Shown here: one piece after another, positions 24,091 to 32,289 of the stretch
Layout: every line of letters begins with the position of its first letter
Position numbering within the stretch: the stretch's first letter is position 1
Translations under genes and position numbers: made by a program
From: Rhizoclosmatium globosum
Lineage: Eukaryota > Chytridiomycota > Chytridiomycetes > Chytridiales > Chytriomycetaceae
Assembly: GCA_002104985.1 (NCBI GenBank)
Contig: MCGO01000009.1
Coordinates: 1 to 64,000, forward strand
Direction: 5' to 3'
Length of the DNA stretch: 64,000 nt
The notes under the pieces: generated by a model
Databases searched by the model: none
Told to the model about the DNA's origin: nothing
Seen by the model: only the letters and a program-made list of their open reading frames with translations

Positions 24091-26858
24091 GCTTCGCAGG
24101 GGGGGGTCTTGGTTTGGTTACTGGGGGCCTCAGTATTCTCGTCTGCAGACGAATCGGTTGGCATGTCAAGCATTTCATCATCGGCCTCACCACAGTTTTC
24201 CTCGCCATTTTCACTGTAGTCGTGCATGTTGGGGGATGAGATGACAATGGGGTCATGGTTGCGTCTGTTGTTGGAAGTTACGTCCGAGTGGTCTGTACGG
24301 CTCGCTGTCTTCTTGTGAGGGCGGTGTTCCATCTCGTCTTGGTTCTGGTATCCACTGTTGGCATTACGCTTGTTGGTACCAGCCATGGCTTCCACGCGGT
24401 GGTCTAGGTTCTGGATTCTGGATTCCATGTTGGTGATCTTGGAGCTAAGGGTGTTGGTCAAGTTACCAAGGGCAGTTGCCTGAGATGAGAGCGTCTCCAG
24501 TGGTTGTAGTCTTGCGAGGATTGTCTGCAGCAAGGTTTCAGTGTTCCCAGAGCCAGAGGACCTGTTTGGTTGTGTGGCTTGCGGTTGGCCAGTTGCCTCT
24601 GGTGTACGTCGGCGTGGTTGGTATCTGGCTATTGTCATCGCTCCTGGTGCTGTATTTGTTGTTGGAGGGTTGTGGTAGTTGTTAGTAGGTTGGAGGATGG
24701 GGGCCGAATGTCCACAGTCCCAGAGTCTTTGATACTCCCTCAGTTCTGGCACCCGGCCTTTCATCCCGCGTGAGGTCAGGACATCGTATTCATTCCTGTT
24801 TTTGATCCATGTTCCCATCTTCTTTCCTTCATCGGCGGCGATTTTGAAGAATGCGAGGTCAGACTCCTTCTTGGAGAGGTTGTAGTTCATGCCTTGGGCG
24901 CGGTGACAGAGTCCTTCGACACGGTCCTGAAACAACGCACACTCCTCCGTTTCGTGGTGTTCCCCGCATTCCTCACAGTCCTTGTGTTCCTCGTATACGC
25001 CTTTCACCATGAATCCCATGGCCCGGTGTTTCTGTGGACCCTTGTTTGTAGTCTGGCTTGTGACTCCATTCATGGCACTGGCCTGGATTGTGGAGCGGTG
25101 GAGGAGGAGCACTCGATCGTTGCATATGAAGATGCTGACAACTCCACAGCTGGTGGTAGGCATGTAGTCTTTGGCGCGCATTGGGGGCTTTTCCGGTCTG
25201 AACCACGTACCACGGGTCTTGAGGTCTTCCTTGGAGGTTGAGAGGTCTGTTGCGGGGTTGCGGAGCTGGACGTTGATGTTGGGTAGGTTGGGAATGTTGC
25301 AGTACATTGGGTCGTCAAGGAGGCGTCTGTACTGGGCTTCGCTTTGGCAGATGATGTACGCCGTGGGGGTTTGAGCCTTGGATACGACGTGGACGTCAAC
25401 GACCTCTTCCTTGTGTCTCATGTAGATGTACTCGCACAGTTCGTCTTCGATGGTTGGTCTCGAGTAGTTGGAGAGGTCTTGATGTGTCAGGCCAAGGACA
25501 ACCACTGTGTGTGGATTGGTTGGGCGTATGCGTTGCGCAAAGGGGATTGAGTATATGATCTGGTATGTTGTTAGTTGTGTCTCCTGTTTTAGTGTGGGTT
25601 GTTTTACCTTCTTTGCGTCGTTCTTCTCGCATAGGAGCGTGGTGTACTCGCGGTGGGCAGTCGTGGTTGCTGTAGCTTCAACTTCGATGAGTGCCGCATG
25701 AATTCGTGCCGCCGATTTGGACAGGTTGTTCGTGTCGCCGTACGTGTGGTTGCTCAGGTCAGCGTGGAGGATTTCGATGGTGTAGAGGTTGGTCATGGTT
25801 GGTTTTGGTGGTGGGAATGCGCATTTTGGTTGGTCTTTATGTTGTGTCCCCTTCCCCTTGCTGCGTATTTTCCACCCTTTGCGCAGTTTGTGAGAACTGC
25901 GTAAACTGCGCATTTTGTTTATTGTATTTCTCTTTTGTTCTTTATTTGTTTGTTCCTCTCCTTCTTTCGTTCTGTTCTCTACTGTCTTGGTCTTCTTCGT
26001 CACCGCTATCTTCGTATTCTTATCAACCTTTTTATTATCTCTATACTTCGTCTTGTTGGTCTCTCCTTTTTTTGTCTCTGTTGTCTCGTTCTTTGTGTCT
26101 CCGTTGATCTCAACCTGCTCCTCATCTTTCTTGTTGGCCTTCCCGCTGCTAAGTTTTCTGGTGTTTTCTGTTGTTGTGTATTTCTTCTTACAGCGCATAA
26201 GTGTTTTTTTAAAAGGTTGTTTATTATGGGTTTGTTGTGTAAATAAATTGATTTGCGTGTATTGATTGTTTGCTTGTGTTGTCCGCAGATTACGGTGTTG
26301 TGCTGGTGGCAGTTGTGGCAGTGACGAGGTTCTGAGGTCAGGTTGTTCCATTGCGCGTGATTGTTGCTCCTTCCACGTCTGCTCCTCTTTTTCCTTCCTT
26401 TGCGGTTTGGATGTTTTTCGTGGCTGTTGTGCCATTGTTCGTTTCGCGTTTGGTTGGTGGCATTGTATCGTTGCGTTTCGTACGTCTCGCCGTTCCGAGT
26501 TGTTTATTTCGTCTGTTGCCGTCGTGTTCGTGGTCCCTAGTTTGTTGTTGTTGTAGTTGTTTAGTTCCTGTGTTGTGTGTCTGTTTTGGTTGGGTTGTTT
26601 GGGAGTTGACGCGCGTCTTTTCAGTTTGCTTCGCTGGCCTCCTGTTTCGGAGTTCGCTGTTTTGCTGTCCTGTTTTTGTTTTGGATGCTGTCTCGCGGCT
26701 GTTTCGCCTTGTTCGTGTTGTTGCCGCCCCTTCCATCCTCCTCCCTCCTCCTCACTCCTTCTCCAAAAAACACTCCCGGCCTCCGCGCGTCCCCGCTTTG
26801 TGATCCCATCGTCCGACACGGTAGACGCGCAGAGGTGGAACTGCGTCTTTTCGTGCAT
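23985..26858 (-). CDS. Retrotransposon ORF1 (gag-like nucleic-acid-binding protein)
   Basis: About 957 residues from the ATG at 26858 (MHEKTQFHLC). The frame is open a little further upstream, to 26927 inside the flanking satellite, but no ATG lies there. The N-terminal third is basic, polar and low-complexity. A folded middle region (roughly residues 400-560, around VVLGLTHQDLSNYS and AYIICQSEAQYRRLLD) has the hydrophobic spacing of an RRM-like module, though the match is weak. A zinc-knuckle-like motif follows (CEECGEHHETEEC; spacing differs by one from the standard CX2CX4HX4C). Near the C-terminus a heptad-rich stretch (LLQTILARLQPLETLSSQ to LDHRVEAMAG) predicts a coiled coil. ORF1 proteins of this class bind element RNA and assemble into particles. 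The stop at 23985 overlaps ORF2, so ORF2 must be made by reinitiation or frameshifting. Confidence 0.85.
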   Translation of the reverse strand: MHEKTQFHLCASTVSDDGITKRGRAEAGSVFWRRSEEEGGGWKGRQQHEQGETAARQHPKQKQDSKTANSETGGQRSKLKRRASTPKQPNQNRHTTQELNNYNNNKLGTTNTTATDEINNSERRDVRNATIQCHQPNAKRTMAQQPRKTSKPQRKEKEEQTWKEQQSRAMEQPDLRTSSLPQLPPAQHRNLRTTQANNQYTQINLFTQQTHNKQPFKKTLMRCKKKYTTTENTRKLSSGKANKKDEEQVEINGDTKNETTETKKGETNKTKYRDNKKVDKNTKIAVTKKTKTVENRTKEGEEQTNKEQKRNTINKMRSLRSSHKLRKGWKIRSKGKGTQHKDQPKCAFPPPKPTMTNLYTIEILHADLSNHTYGDTNNLSKSAARIHAALIEVEATATTTAHREYTTLLCEKNDAKKVKQPTLKQETQLTTYQIIYSIPFAQRIRPTNPHTVVVLGLTHQDLSNYSRPTIEDELCEYIYMRHKEEVVDVHVVSKAQTPTAYIICQSEAQYRRLLDDPMYCNIPNLPNINVQLRNPATDLSTSKEDLKTRGTWFRPEKPPMRAKDYMPTTSCGVVSIFICNDRVLLLHRSTIQASAMNGVTSQTTNKGPQKHRAMGFMVKGVYEEHKDCEECGEHHETEECALFQDRVEGLCHRAQGMNYNLSKKESDLAFFKIAADEGKKMGTWIKNRNEYDVLTSRGMKGRVPELREYQRLWDCGHSAPILQPTNNYHNPPTTNTAPGAMTIARYQPRRRTPEATGQPQATQPNRSSGSGNTETLLQTILARLQPLETLSSQATALGNLTNTLSSKITNMESRIQNLDHRVEAMAGTNKRNANSGYQNQDEMEHRPHKKTASRTDHSDVTSNNRRNHDPIVISSPNMHDYSENGEENCGEADDEMLDMPTDSSADENTEAPSNQTKTPPCEACVIHPKLEGGRVGVKWKQHIQIKTKYLLTTYSKL

Positions 26859-26900
26859 GTTGTCGGTGGTTGCGGTTGTTCTGTTTCCGAGATTTTTTTT

Positions 26901-26917
26901 AAGAGTGTCTGTGCATG
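26901..26917. repeat. Target-site duplication, right copy (17 bp)
   Basis: aagagtgtctgtgcatg directly follows the T-run (gatttttttt) that forms the 5' end of the element on its own strand. It is identical to 17409-17425, and the satellite continues in register after it. Confidence 0.93.
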
Positions 26918-27629
26918 TAGTCTGCAAGTTTAATCAACTCCTTTTTGCAGACATTATCTGGCGAAAGCTGTGACTAATGACCACTCCGACCACTCCACTG
27001 AGTCCCATGACAACAGAAATCTTCTCGTCTTTCAACCATAGCTCCAAAGAGTGTCTATGAATGTAGTCTGCAAGTTTAATCAACTCCTTTTTGCAGACAT
27101 TATCTGGCGAAAGCTGTGACTAATGACCACTCCGACCACTCCACTGAGTCCCATGAAAACAGAAATCTTCTCGTCTTTCAACCATAGCTCCAAAGAGTGT
27201 CTGTGCATGTAGTCTGCAAGTTTAATCAACTCCTTTTTGCAGACGTTATCTGTGACTAATGACCACTCCGACCACTCCACTGAGTCCCATGACAACAGAA
27301 ATCTTCTCGTCTTTCAACCATAGCTCCAAAGAGTGTCTGTGCATGTAGTCTGCAAGTTTAATCAACTCCTTTTTGCAGACGTTATCTGGCGAAAGCTGTG
27401 ACTAATGACCACTCCGACCACTCCACTGAGTCCCATGACAACAGAAATCTTCTCGTCTTTCAACCATAGCTCCAAAGAGTGTCTGTGCATGTAGTCTGCA
27501 AGTTTAATCAACTCCTTTTTGCAGACGTTATCTGGCGAAAGCTGTGACTAATGACCACTCCGACCACTCCACTGAGTCCCATCACAACAGAAATCTTCTT
27601 GTCTTTCAACCATAGCTCCAAAGAGTGTC

Positions 27630-28944
27630 TATGAATGTAGTCTGCAAGTTTATTTGACAACTTTTTGCAGACGTTATCTGGCGAAAGCTGTGACTAATGA
27701 CCACTCCGACCACTCCACTGAGTCCCATGACAACAGAAATCTTCTCGTCTTTCAACCATAGCTCCAAAGAGTGTCTATGAATGTAGTCTGCAAGTTTAAT
27801 CAACTCCTTTTTGCAGACATTATCTGGCGAAAGCTGTGACTAATGACCACTCTGACCACTCCACTGAGTCCCATGACAACAGAAATCTTCTCGTCTTTCA
27901 ACCATAGCTCCAAAGAGTGTCTGTGCATGTAGTCTGCAAGTTTAATCAACTCCTTTTTGCAGACGTTATCTGGCGAAAGCTGTGACTAATGACCACTCCG
28001 ACCACTCCACTGAGTCCCATGACAACAGAAATCTTCTCGTCTTTCAACCATAGCTCCAAAGAGTGTCTATGAATGTAGTCTGCAAGTTTATTTGACAACT
28101 TTTTGCAGACGTTATCTGGCGAAAGCTGTGACTAATGACCACTCCGACCACTACACTGAGTCCCATGACAACAGAAATCTTCTCGTCTTTCAACCATAGC
28201 TCCAAAGAGTGTCTGTGCATGTAGTCTGCAAGTTTAATCAACTCCTTTTTGCAGACGTTATCTGGCGAAAGCTGTGACTAATGACCACTCCGACCACTCC
28301 ACTGAGTCCCATGACAACAGAAATCTTCTCGTCTTTCAACCATAGCTCCAAAGAGTGTCTATGAATGTAGTCTGCAAGTTTATTTGACAACTTTTTGCAG
28401 ACGTTATCTGGCGAAAGCTGTGACTAATGACCACTCCGACCACTCCACTGAGTCCCATGACAACAGAAATCTTCTCGTCTTTCAACCATAGCTCCAAAGA
28501 GTGTCTATGAATGTAGTCTGCAAGTTTAATCAACTCCTTTTTGCAGACATTATCTGGCGAAAGCTGTGACTAATGACCACTCTGACCACTCCACTGAGTC
28601 CCATGACAACAGAAATCTTCTCGTCTTTCAACCATAGCTCCAAAGAGTGTCTGTGCATGTAGTCTGCAAGTTTATTTGACAACTTTTTGCAGACGTTATC
28701 TGGCGAAAGCTGTGACTAATGACCACTCCGACCACTCCACTGAGTCCCATGACAACAGAAATCTTCTCGTCTTTCAACCATAGCTCCAAAGAGTGTCTAT
28801 GAATGTAGTCTGCAAGTTTAATCAACTCCTTTTTGCAGACATTATCTGGCGAAAGCTGTGACTAATGACCACTCCGACCACTCCACTGAGTCCCATGACA
28901 ACAGAAATCTTCTCGTCTTTCAACCATAGCTCCAAAGAGTGTCT
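27630..28944. repeat. Higher-order repeat of five monomers, right arm (730 bp)
   Basis: The variant ctatgaatg occurs at about 27630, 27776 and 28068, and again at 28360, 28506 and 28798, each pair exactly 730 bp apart. The linked variant 'accactctgaccac' repeats at about 27851 and 28581, also 730 bp apart. Five 146-bp monomers equal 730 bp. The same period occurs in the left arm, so the array predates the retrotransposon insertion. Confidence 0.85.
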
Positions 28945-29678
28945 ATGAATGTAGTCTGCAAGTTTATCTGACAACTTTTTGCAGACGTTATCTGGCAAAA
29001 GCTGTGACTAATGACCACTCCGACCACTCCACTGAGTCCCATGACAACAGAAATCTTCTCGTCTTTCAACCATAGCTCCAAAGAGTGTCTGTGCATGTAG
29101 TCTGCAAGTTTAATCAACTCCTTTTTGCAGACGTTATCTGGCAAAAGCTGTGACTAATGACCACTCCGACCACTCCACTGAGTCCCATGACAACAGAAAT
29201 CTTCTCGTCTTTCAACCATAGCTCCAAAGAGTGTCTGTGCATGTAGTCTGCAAGTTTAATCAACTCCTTTTTGCAGACGTTATCTGGCGAAAGCTGTGAC
29301 TAATGACCACTCCGACCACTCCACTGAGTCCCATGACAACAGAAATCTTCTCGTCTTTCAACCATAGCTCCAAAGAGTGTCTGTGCATGTAGTCTGCAAG
29401 TTTCATCAACTCCTTTTTGCAGACGTTATCTGGCGAAAGCTGTGACTAATGACCACTCCGACCACTCCACTGAGTCCCATGACAACAGAAATCTTCTCGT
29501 CTTTCAACCATAGCTCCAAAGAGTGTCTGTGCATGTAGTCTGCAAGTTTCATCAACTCCTTTTTGCAGACGTTATCTGGCGAAAGCTGTGACTAATGACC
29601 ACTCCGACCACTCCACTGAGTCCCATGACAACAGAAATCTTCTCGTCTTTCAACCATAGCTCCAAAGAGTACTAAGAC

Positions 29679-30490
29679 CAACTTTTTTTGTTGAGTTCGT
29701 TTCCACATGATTCCTACAAACTGTCAGAATTGGATTAGCTTCAGCTTGCAAATAAATGCTTTGTTTCACTGTATTTGATGTGTATTATGCCATTTTCAAA
29801 AGCTGAAGGTGTGAGCTGTTGTTGTAAAGGTGTTAATGGGTGGAAATGGGACATTCATTGGATCCAGATGCACCCTTGACACTTAGTCCAACTCTGTTGC
29901 CTCTAACACTCTTTGTATCCACGTTCAAACTAATTGCACAAGTTTCAGGTTTTCCTGATTTTTTTTGGGCAAACTGGTTTCCACGTAATTACTAAACCAC
30001 AGCAGGATTGTCAAATGAAGAGCTGGCATGCCCAAATTCTGATATGTTGGTTTTGAAAAGACCGCTTCTAGCAAGATTTTTTGATGGCAGACGGGAATTT
30101 GACTGGTTTGAACAAATGGATGTCAAATTTTAATTGAGTGAAAAGGGTTTATAGATTGTTCTATCTTATAGTGATTTGGGAAACTTATTCTTGTTTGAAT
30201 ACCATTAATAATCTTAATGGAACAATTTAAACACCGGGAAAAACACCTGAGACCTACAAATCACAAATCTCCCTGTCTCCACCTATCAGCCTCCGCTTGT
30301 TTATCCCTTGAACACATATGTGAGTGATATAGATGCTGATTGAAGAGTCAATTGAACTTTTATCTTGATAGAAGTCTTGTCCTTGTAAAAACGCAGTGAA
30401 ACAAAGTATTTGGTTGTGAATTGAAGCCAATCCAATTGTGATGGTTTGGTGTTGATTAGTAATCACGTGGAAACCAACTCAACCAAAAGT
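29679..30490. repeat. Imperfect inverted repeat, possible relic of a non-autonomous transposon
   Basis: The left end (about 29690-29775: gttgagttcgtttccac, then aattggattagcttcag, then ctttgtttcactg) matches the reverse complement of the right end (about 30395-30490: gttgagttggtttccac, aattggattggcttcaa, ctttgtttcactg). The three blocks occur in the same order over about 90 bp. A partial third copy in direct orientation starts near 29968 (ctggtttccacgtaattac). The interior has no coding frame. The structure fits a decayed MITE-like element, but no clear target duplication is visible. Confidence 0.5.
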
Positions 30491-30705
30491 GTGCAAAGGA
30501 TGGAGTGTTACACATACCGGCTGTTGCACTTTCAGCCTAATTGTCCTGTTTGAAATTGCAAATCAGCATGCTCTGGGTCACAGTGTGTGCAAAAGATGGA
30601 GTGTTTTACCTTGCGTTGGGCCAAGACGCAGGGGGTGTGCAACACATTCTGGCTGTTGCACTTTCAGCCTAATTGTCCTGTTTGAAATTGCAAATCATCT
30701 TATAT
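30490..30705. repeat. Tandem duplication, about 132 bp apart
   Basis: The block starting ggctgttgcactttcagcct and ending ttgaaattgcaaatca occurs at about 30519 and again at about 30651. Both copies are preceded by a diverged 'gtgcaaa(g/a)gatggagtgtt' segment. The core is nearly identical while its flanks differ. No coding frame is supported. Confidence 0.75.
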
Positions 30706-30765
30706 CTGGTTCACATGGAGTGTTTCCCTGTGTTGAGCCCTAAGGCAATGACACAAAGGGGATTC

Positions 30766-30926
30766 TGACTTTGACTGCAGAAACCTCTTTGTCTTTCAAT
30801 CATGGCTTTAATGAGTGACTGTGATTTTTTTCTGCAATTTATTGGATTTCTGTTATCTTGTGGAATCTATGACTAATGACCACCCAACCACTCCCCTGAC
30901 TCTCCTGAGAGCAAGAAACTGCTTGT
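30766..30926. repeat. Diverged solitary copy of the 146-bp satellite
   Basis: Colinear with one satellite monomer in the same orientation: 'gaaacctctttgtctttcaatcatggct' corresponds to 'gaaatcttctcgtctttcaaccatagct', then 'gagtgactgtg' to 'gagtgtctgtg', 'tctgcaattta' to 'tctgcaagttta', 'tgttatcttgtgg' to 'cgttatctggcg', and 'tgactaatgaccac' is identical. After that the match runs on to 'gagagcaagaaactgcttg' against 'catgacaacagaaatcttctcg'. Many substitutions and a few gaps separate it from the array, whose neighbours are almost identical to each other. It is either an old relic or a related progenitor sequence. Confidence 0.8.
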
Positions 30927-31602
30927 ATTACAAGTCTGCAGTGTTTAGTGCATACTAGGTGATTTGATGGGTACTGGGGTTATTAGTGGTAACTTGTGCT
31001 ATTTTAACAGAATGTCACAGCAAAACCAACAACAGATCACTCCCAACTAAAGCCTCCTCTTTTGGCATGTAGAACAGATAGGCTGAGTTTTTCAAATAAG
31101 TTTTTGTTGCTGTTTGTTAGAGTATTGTTGTGTGTCAAAGAGTTTGGACCAGAAAGCACTGATTCAGTTGGAAGGAATCGGCGTGTTTGAATTGAGATCT
31201 CTCTCTTCTACCCAATGTTTATAGGAAGTGGTGCCCGGGGCGTACAGTGGAGACGGAGGTCGGGATGGAGTCAGAGGCACGGGAGGGGCACGGAATGAAA
31301 ATATTGGAAAGAAATTGTTAAATTTTATTCGGGTATGTTAACTCATCATTACTTTGTACACCTGAGAGCTCACTGTCACCCAGTATCTCGGTTGCCTGGG
31401 AACTGGCTTACAATAATGTTTGCTTTTCATTTTGTTAAATTTCTCTGACCCTCCAGAGATGGACCACAAATAGTGATTCTGAAAGAGGCACAAATTTGAA
31501 ATTTGGATGGTAAGGTTGAAATGGAAATGTGATGTGCTGTGTGCTCTATCTTTTTCCATTTATTCCCTTTGTTTAATTCCACCTGTCAAAACGTGAAAGA
31601 TT

Positions 31603-32106
31603 ATGGCTCCAATTCCTGAGTCGAGATACTGGCTCTACGCGGTTATTCTTTCTGGAATCTACTATAAGCTCGAAGTTCTTCTTCCTTTCATCATTGGCTC
31701 CTTCTGCCTCGTGAACGACACTTTCTATCTCATTGTTATCAGCCTCGGAGCTGCTGGTAACAAAGCATCGTCGGTCACACCAGATTCTAAAGACTCGAAA
31801 CCGGCAAACTATGGATACGTTACGTATACACTATATGAACCGCTTATGGTCGGCAGTTTCAACGCAGTTGGCGCGTTTCTCGCAAAACAAGTTGGCCTTG
31901 AGGGACCTTCGCGCTTCTTTTTAACATGGGGGTTATGTCACTGCATTGTTATGCCAATGGTTATACTAGGCGGCTTCTACAAATTCACAAAGGTGTCTGA
32001 ATGGATCCTTTACTTTCTTAAACAAGTCTGTGTTTATGGATTCGCGATATTTATTCTTTGCCAGAATATTGAGCATGCTGTTCTGAAGGAGTTGGTATTG
32101 GACTAA
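31603..32106 (+). CDS. Unidentified small membrane protein (167 aa)
   Basis: An intronless 167-residue frame starting MAPIPESRYWLYAV and ending AVLKELVLD. About four hydrophobic segments are visible: residues about 10-50 (one long or two short helices around LLPFIIGSFCLVNDTFYLIV), about 80-100 (LMVGSFNAVGAFLA), about 105-128 (FFLTWGLCHCIVMPMVILGG) and about 137-157 (LYFLKQVCVYGFAIFILC). A polar loop near residues 52-75 separates the first and second groups. No motif that I can assign to a family is present. The frame is clean and codon use looks like that of the neighbouring genes, so I regard it as real. It faces the satellite side with 1.9 kb of gene-free DNA upstream. Confidence 0.6.
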   Translation: MAPIPESRYWLYAVILSGIYYKLEVLLPFIIGSFCLVNDTFYLIVISLGAAGNKASSVTPDSKDSKPANYGYVTYTLYEPLMVGSFNAVGAFLAKQVGLEGPSRFFLTWGLCHCIVMPMVILGGFYKFTKVSEWILYFLKQVCVYGFAIFILCQNIEHAVLKELVLD

Positions 32107-32289
32107 GTAATGCCGAAAGCAGAATAAACGGTGCAACAACGTACTCCTACTCTTCCATTTGTTCATGTAATATTATCTACTATCGATTGATGTTCCTCCA
32201 CGAAAAACAATGAATCGACACGTCATTGTCCTGTCCGCACACAATCCGTGTCGTCCACTCAAGACCCAACAGAAAAATACTCTTCAAGA

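Larger units (their letters stand above)
17426..26900 (-). mobile_element. Full-length non-LTR retrotransposon (LINE with APE endonuclease, RT and RNase H)
   Basis: This 9475-bp element lies on the minus strand inside the satellite. Its 3' end is marked by a short poly(A) (seven T on the plus strand, 17426-17432), and a 17-bp target-site duplication flanks it. It encodes a gag-like ORF1 and a large ORF2 with apurinic endonuclease, reverse transcriptase and RNase H domains, in the order typical of the I/Tad/Jockey-type superfamily. In fungi the RNase H-bearing Tad group is the nearest known assignment; that is inference without a tree. There are no long terminal repeats. The 5' untranslated part is short (about 40 bp to the first ATG) and the 3' untranslated part is about 200 bp. 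Both ORFs are unbroken and the duplication is perfect, so the insertion looks young and may be competent. Confidence 0.93.
26901..29670. repeat. 146-bp tandem satellite array, right arm
   Basis: About 19 further monomers of the same satellite, in the same orientation as the left arm, ending abruptly at 'ctccaaagagt' (29670). This arm is enriched in the ctatgaatg variant and in 'gcagacattatctgg'. One monomer near 27250 lacks 10 bp. The last monomers carry 'gtttcatcaactcc' (about 29400 and 29547), a form I did not see elsewhere. Confidence 0.97.
29671..31602. other. Gene-free region between satellite and first host gene
   Basis: About 1.9 kb of AT-rich DNA with no convincing coding frame. It contains an imperfect inverted repeat (29679-30490), a short tandem duplication (about 30490-30705) and one diverged satellite monomer (about 30766-30926). 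From 30930 to 31600 I see nothing recognisable beyond the presumed promoter of the gene starting at 31603. Confidence 0.7.

Noticed and set aside
24973..26809. Shorter minus-strand frames inside ORF1
   Set aside because: They are out-of-frame shadows of ORF1, without domain content.
17426..26900. LTR retrotransposon or endogenous virus
   Set aside because: No long terminal repeats, integrase, protease or capsid signature. The apurinic endonuclease, poly(A) and variable-length target duplication define a LINE.
1..29670. CRISPR-like array
   Set aside because: The units are contiguous near-identical monomers with no unique spacers, no cas genes, and a eukaryotic context.
1..29670. Telomere-proximal array
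   Set aside because: No short G-rich telomeric repeats are visible in the window. A subtelomeric position cannot be excluded but is not supported.
30254..30466. 70-codon minus-strand frame in the gene-free region
   Set aside because: It overlaps the right arm of the inverted repeat, has no recognisable domain and no neighbouring exons.
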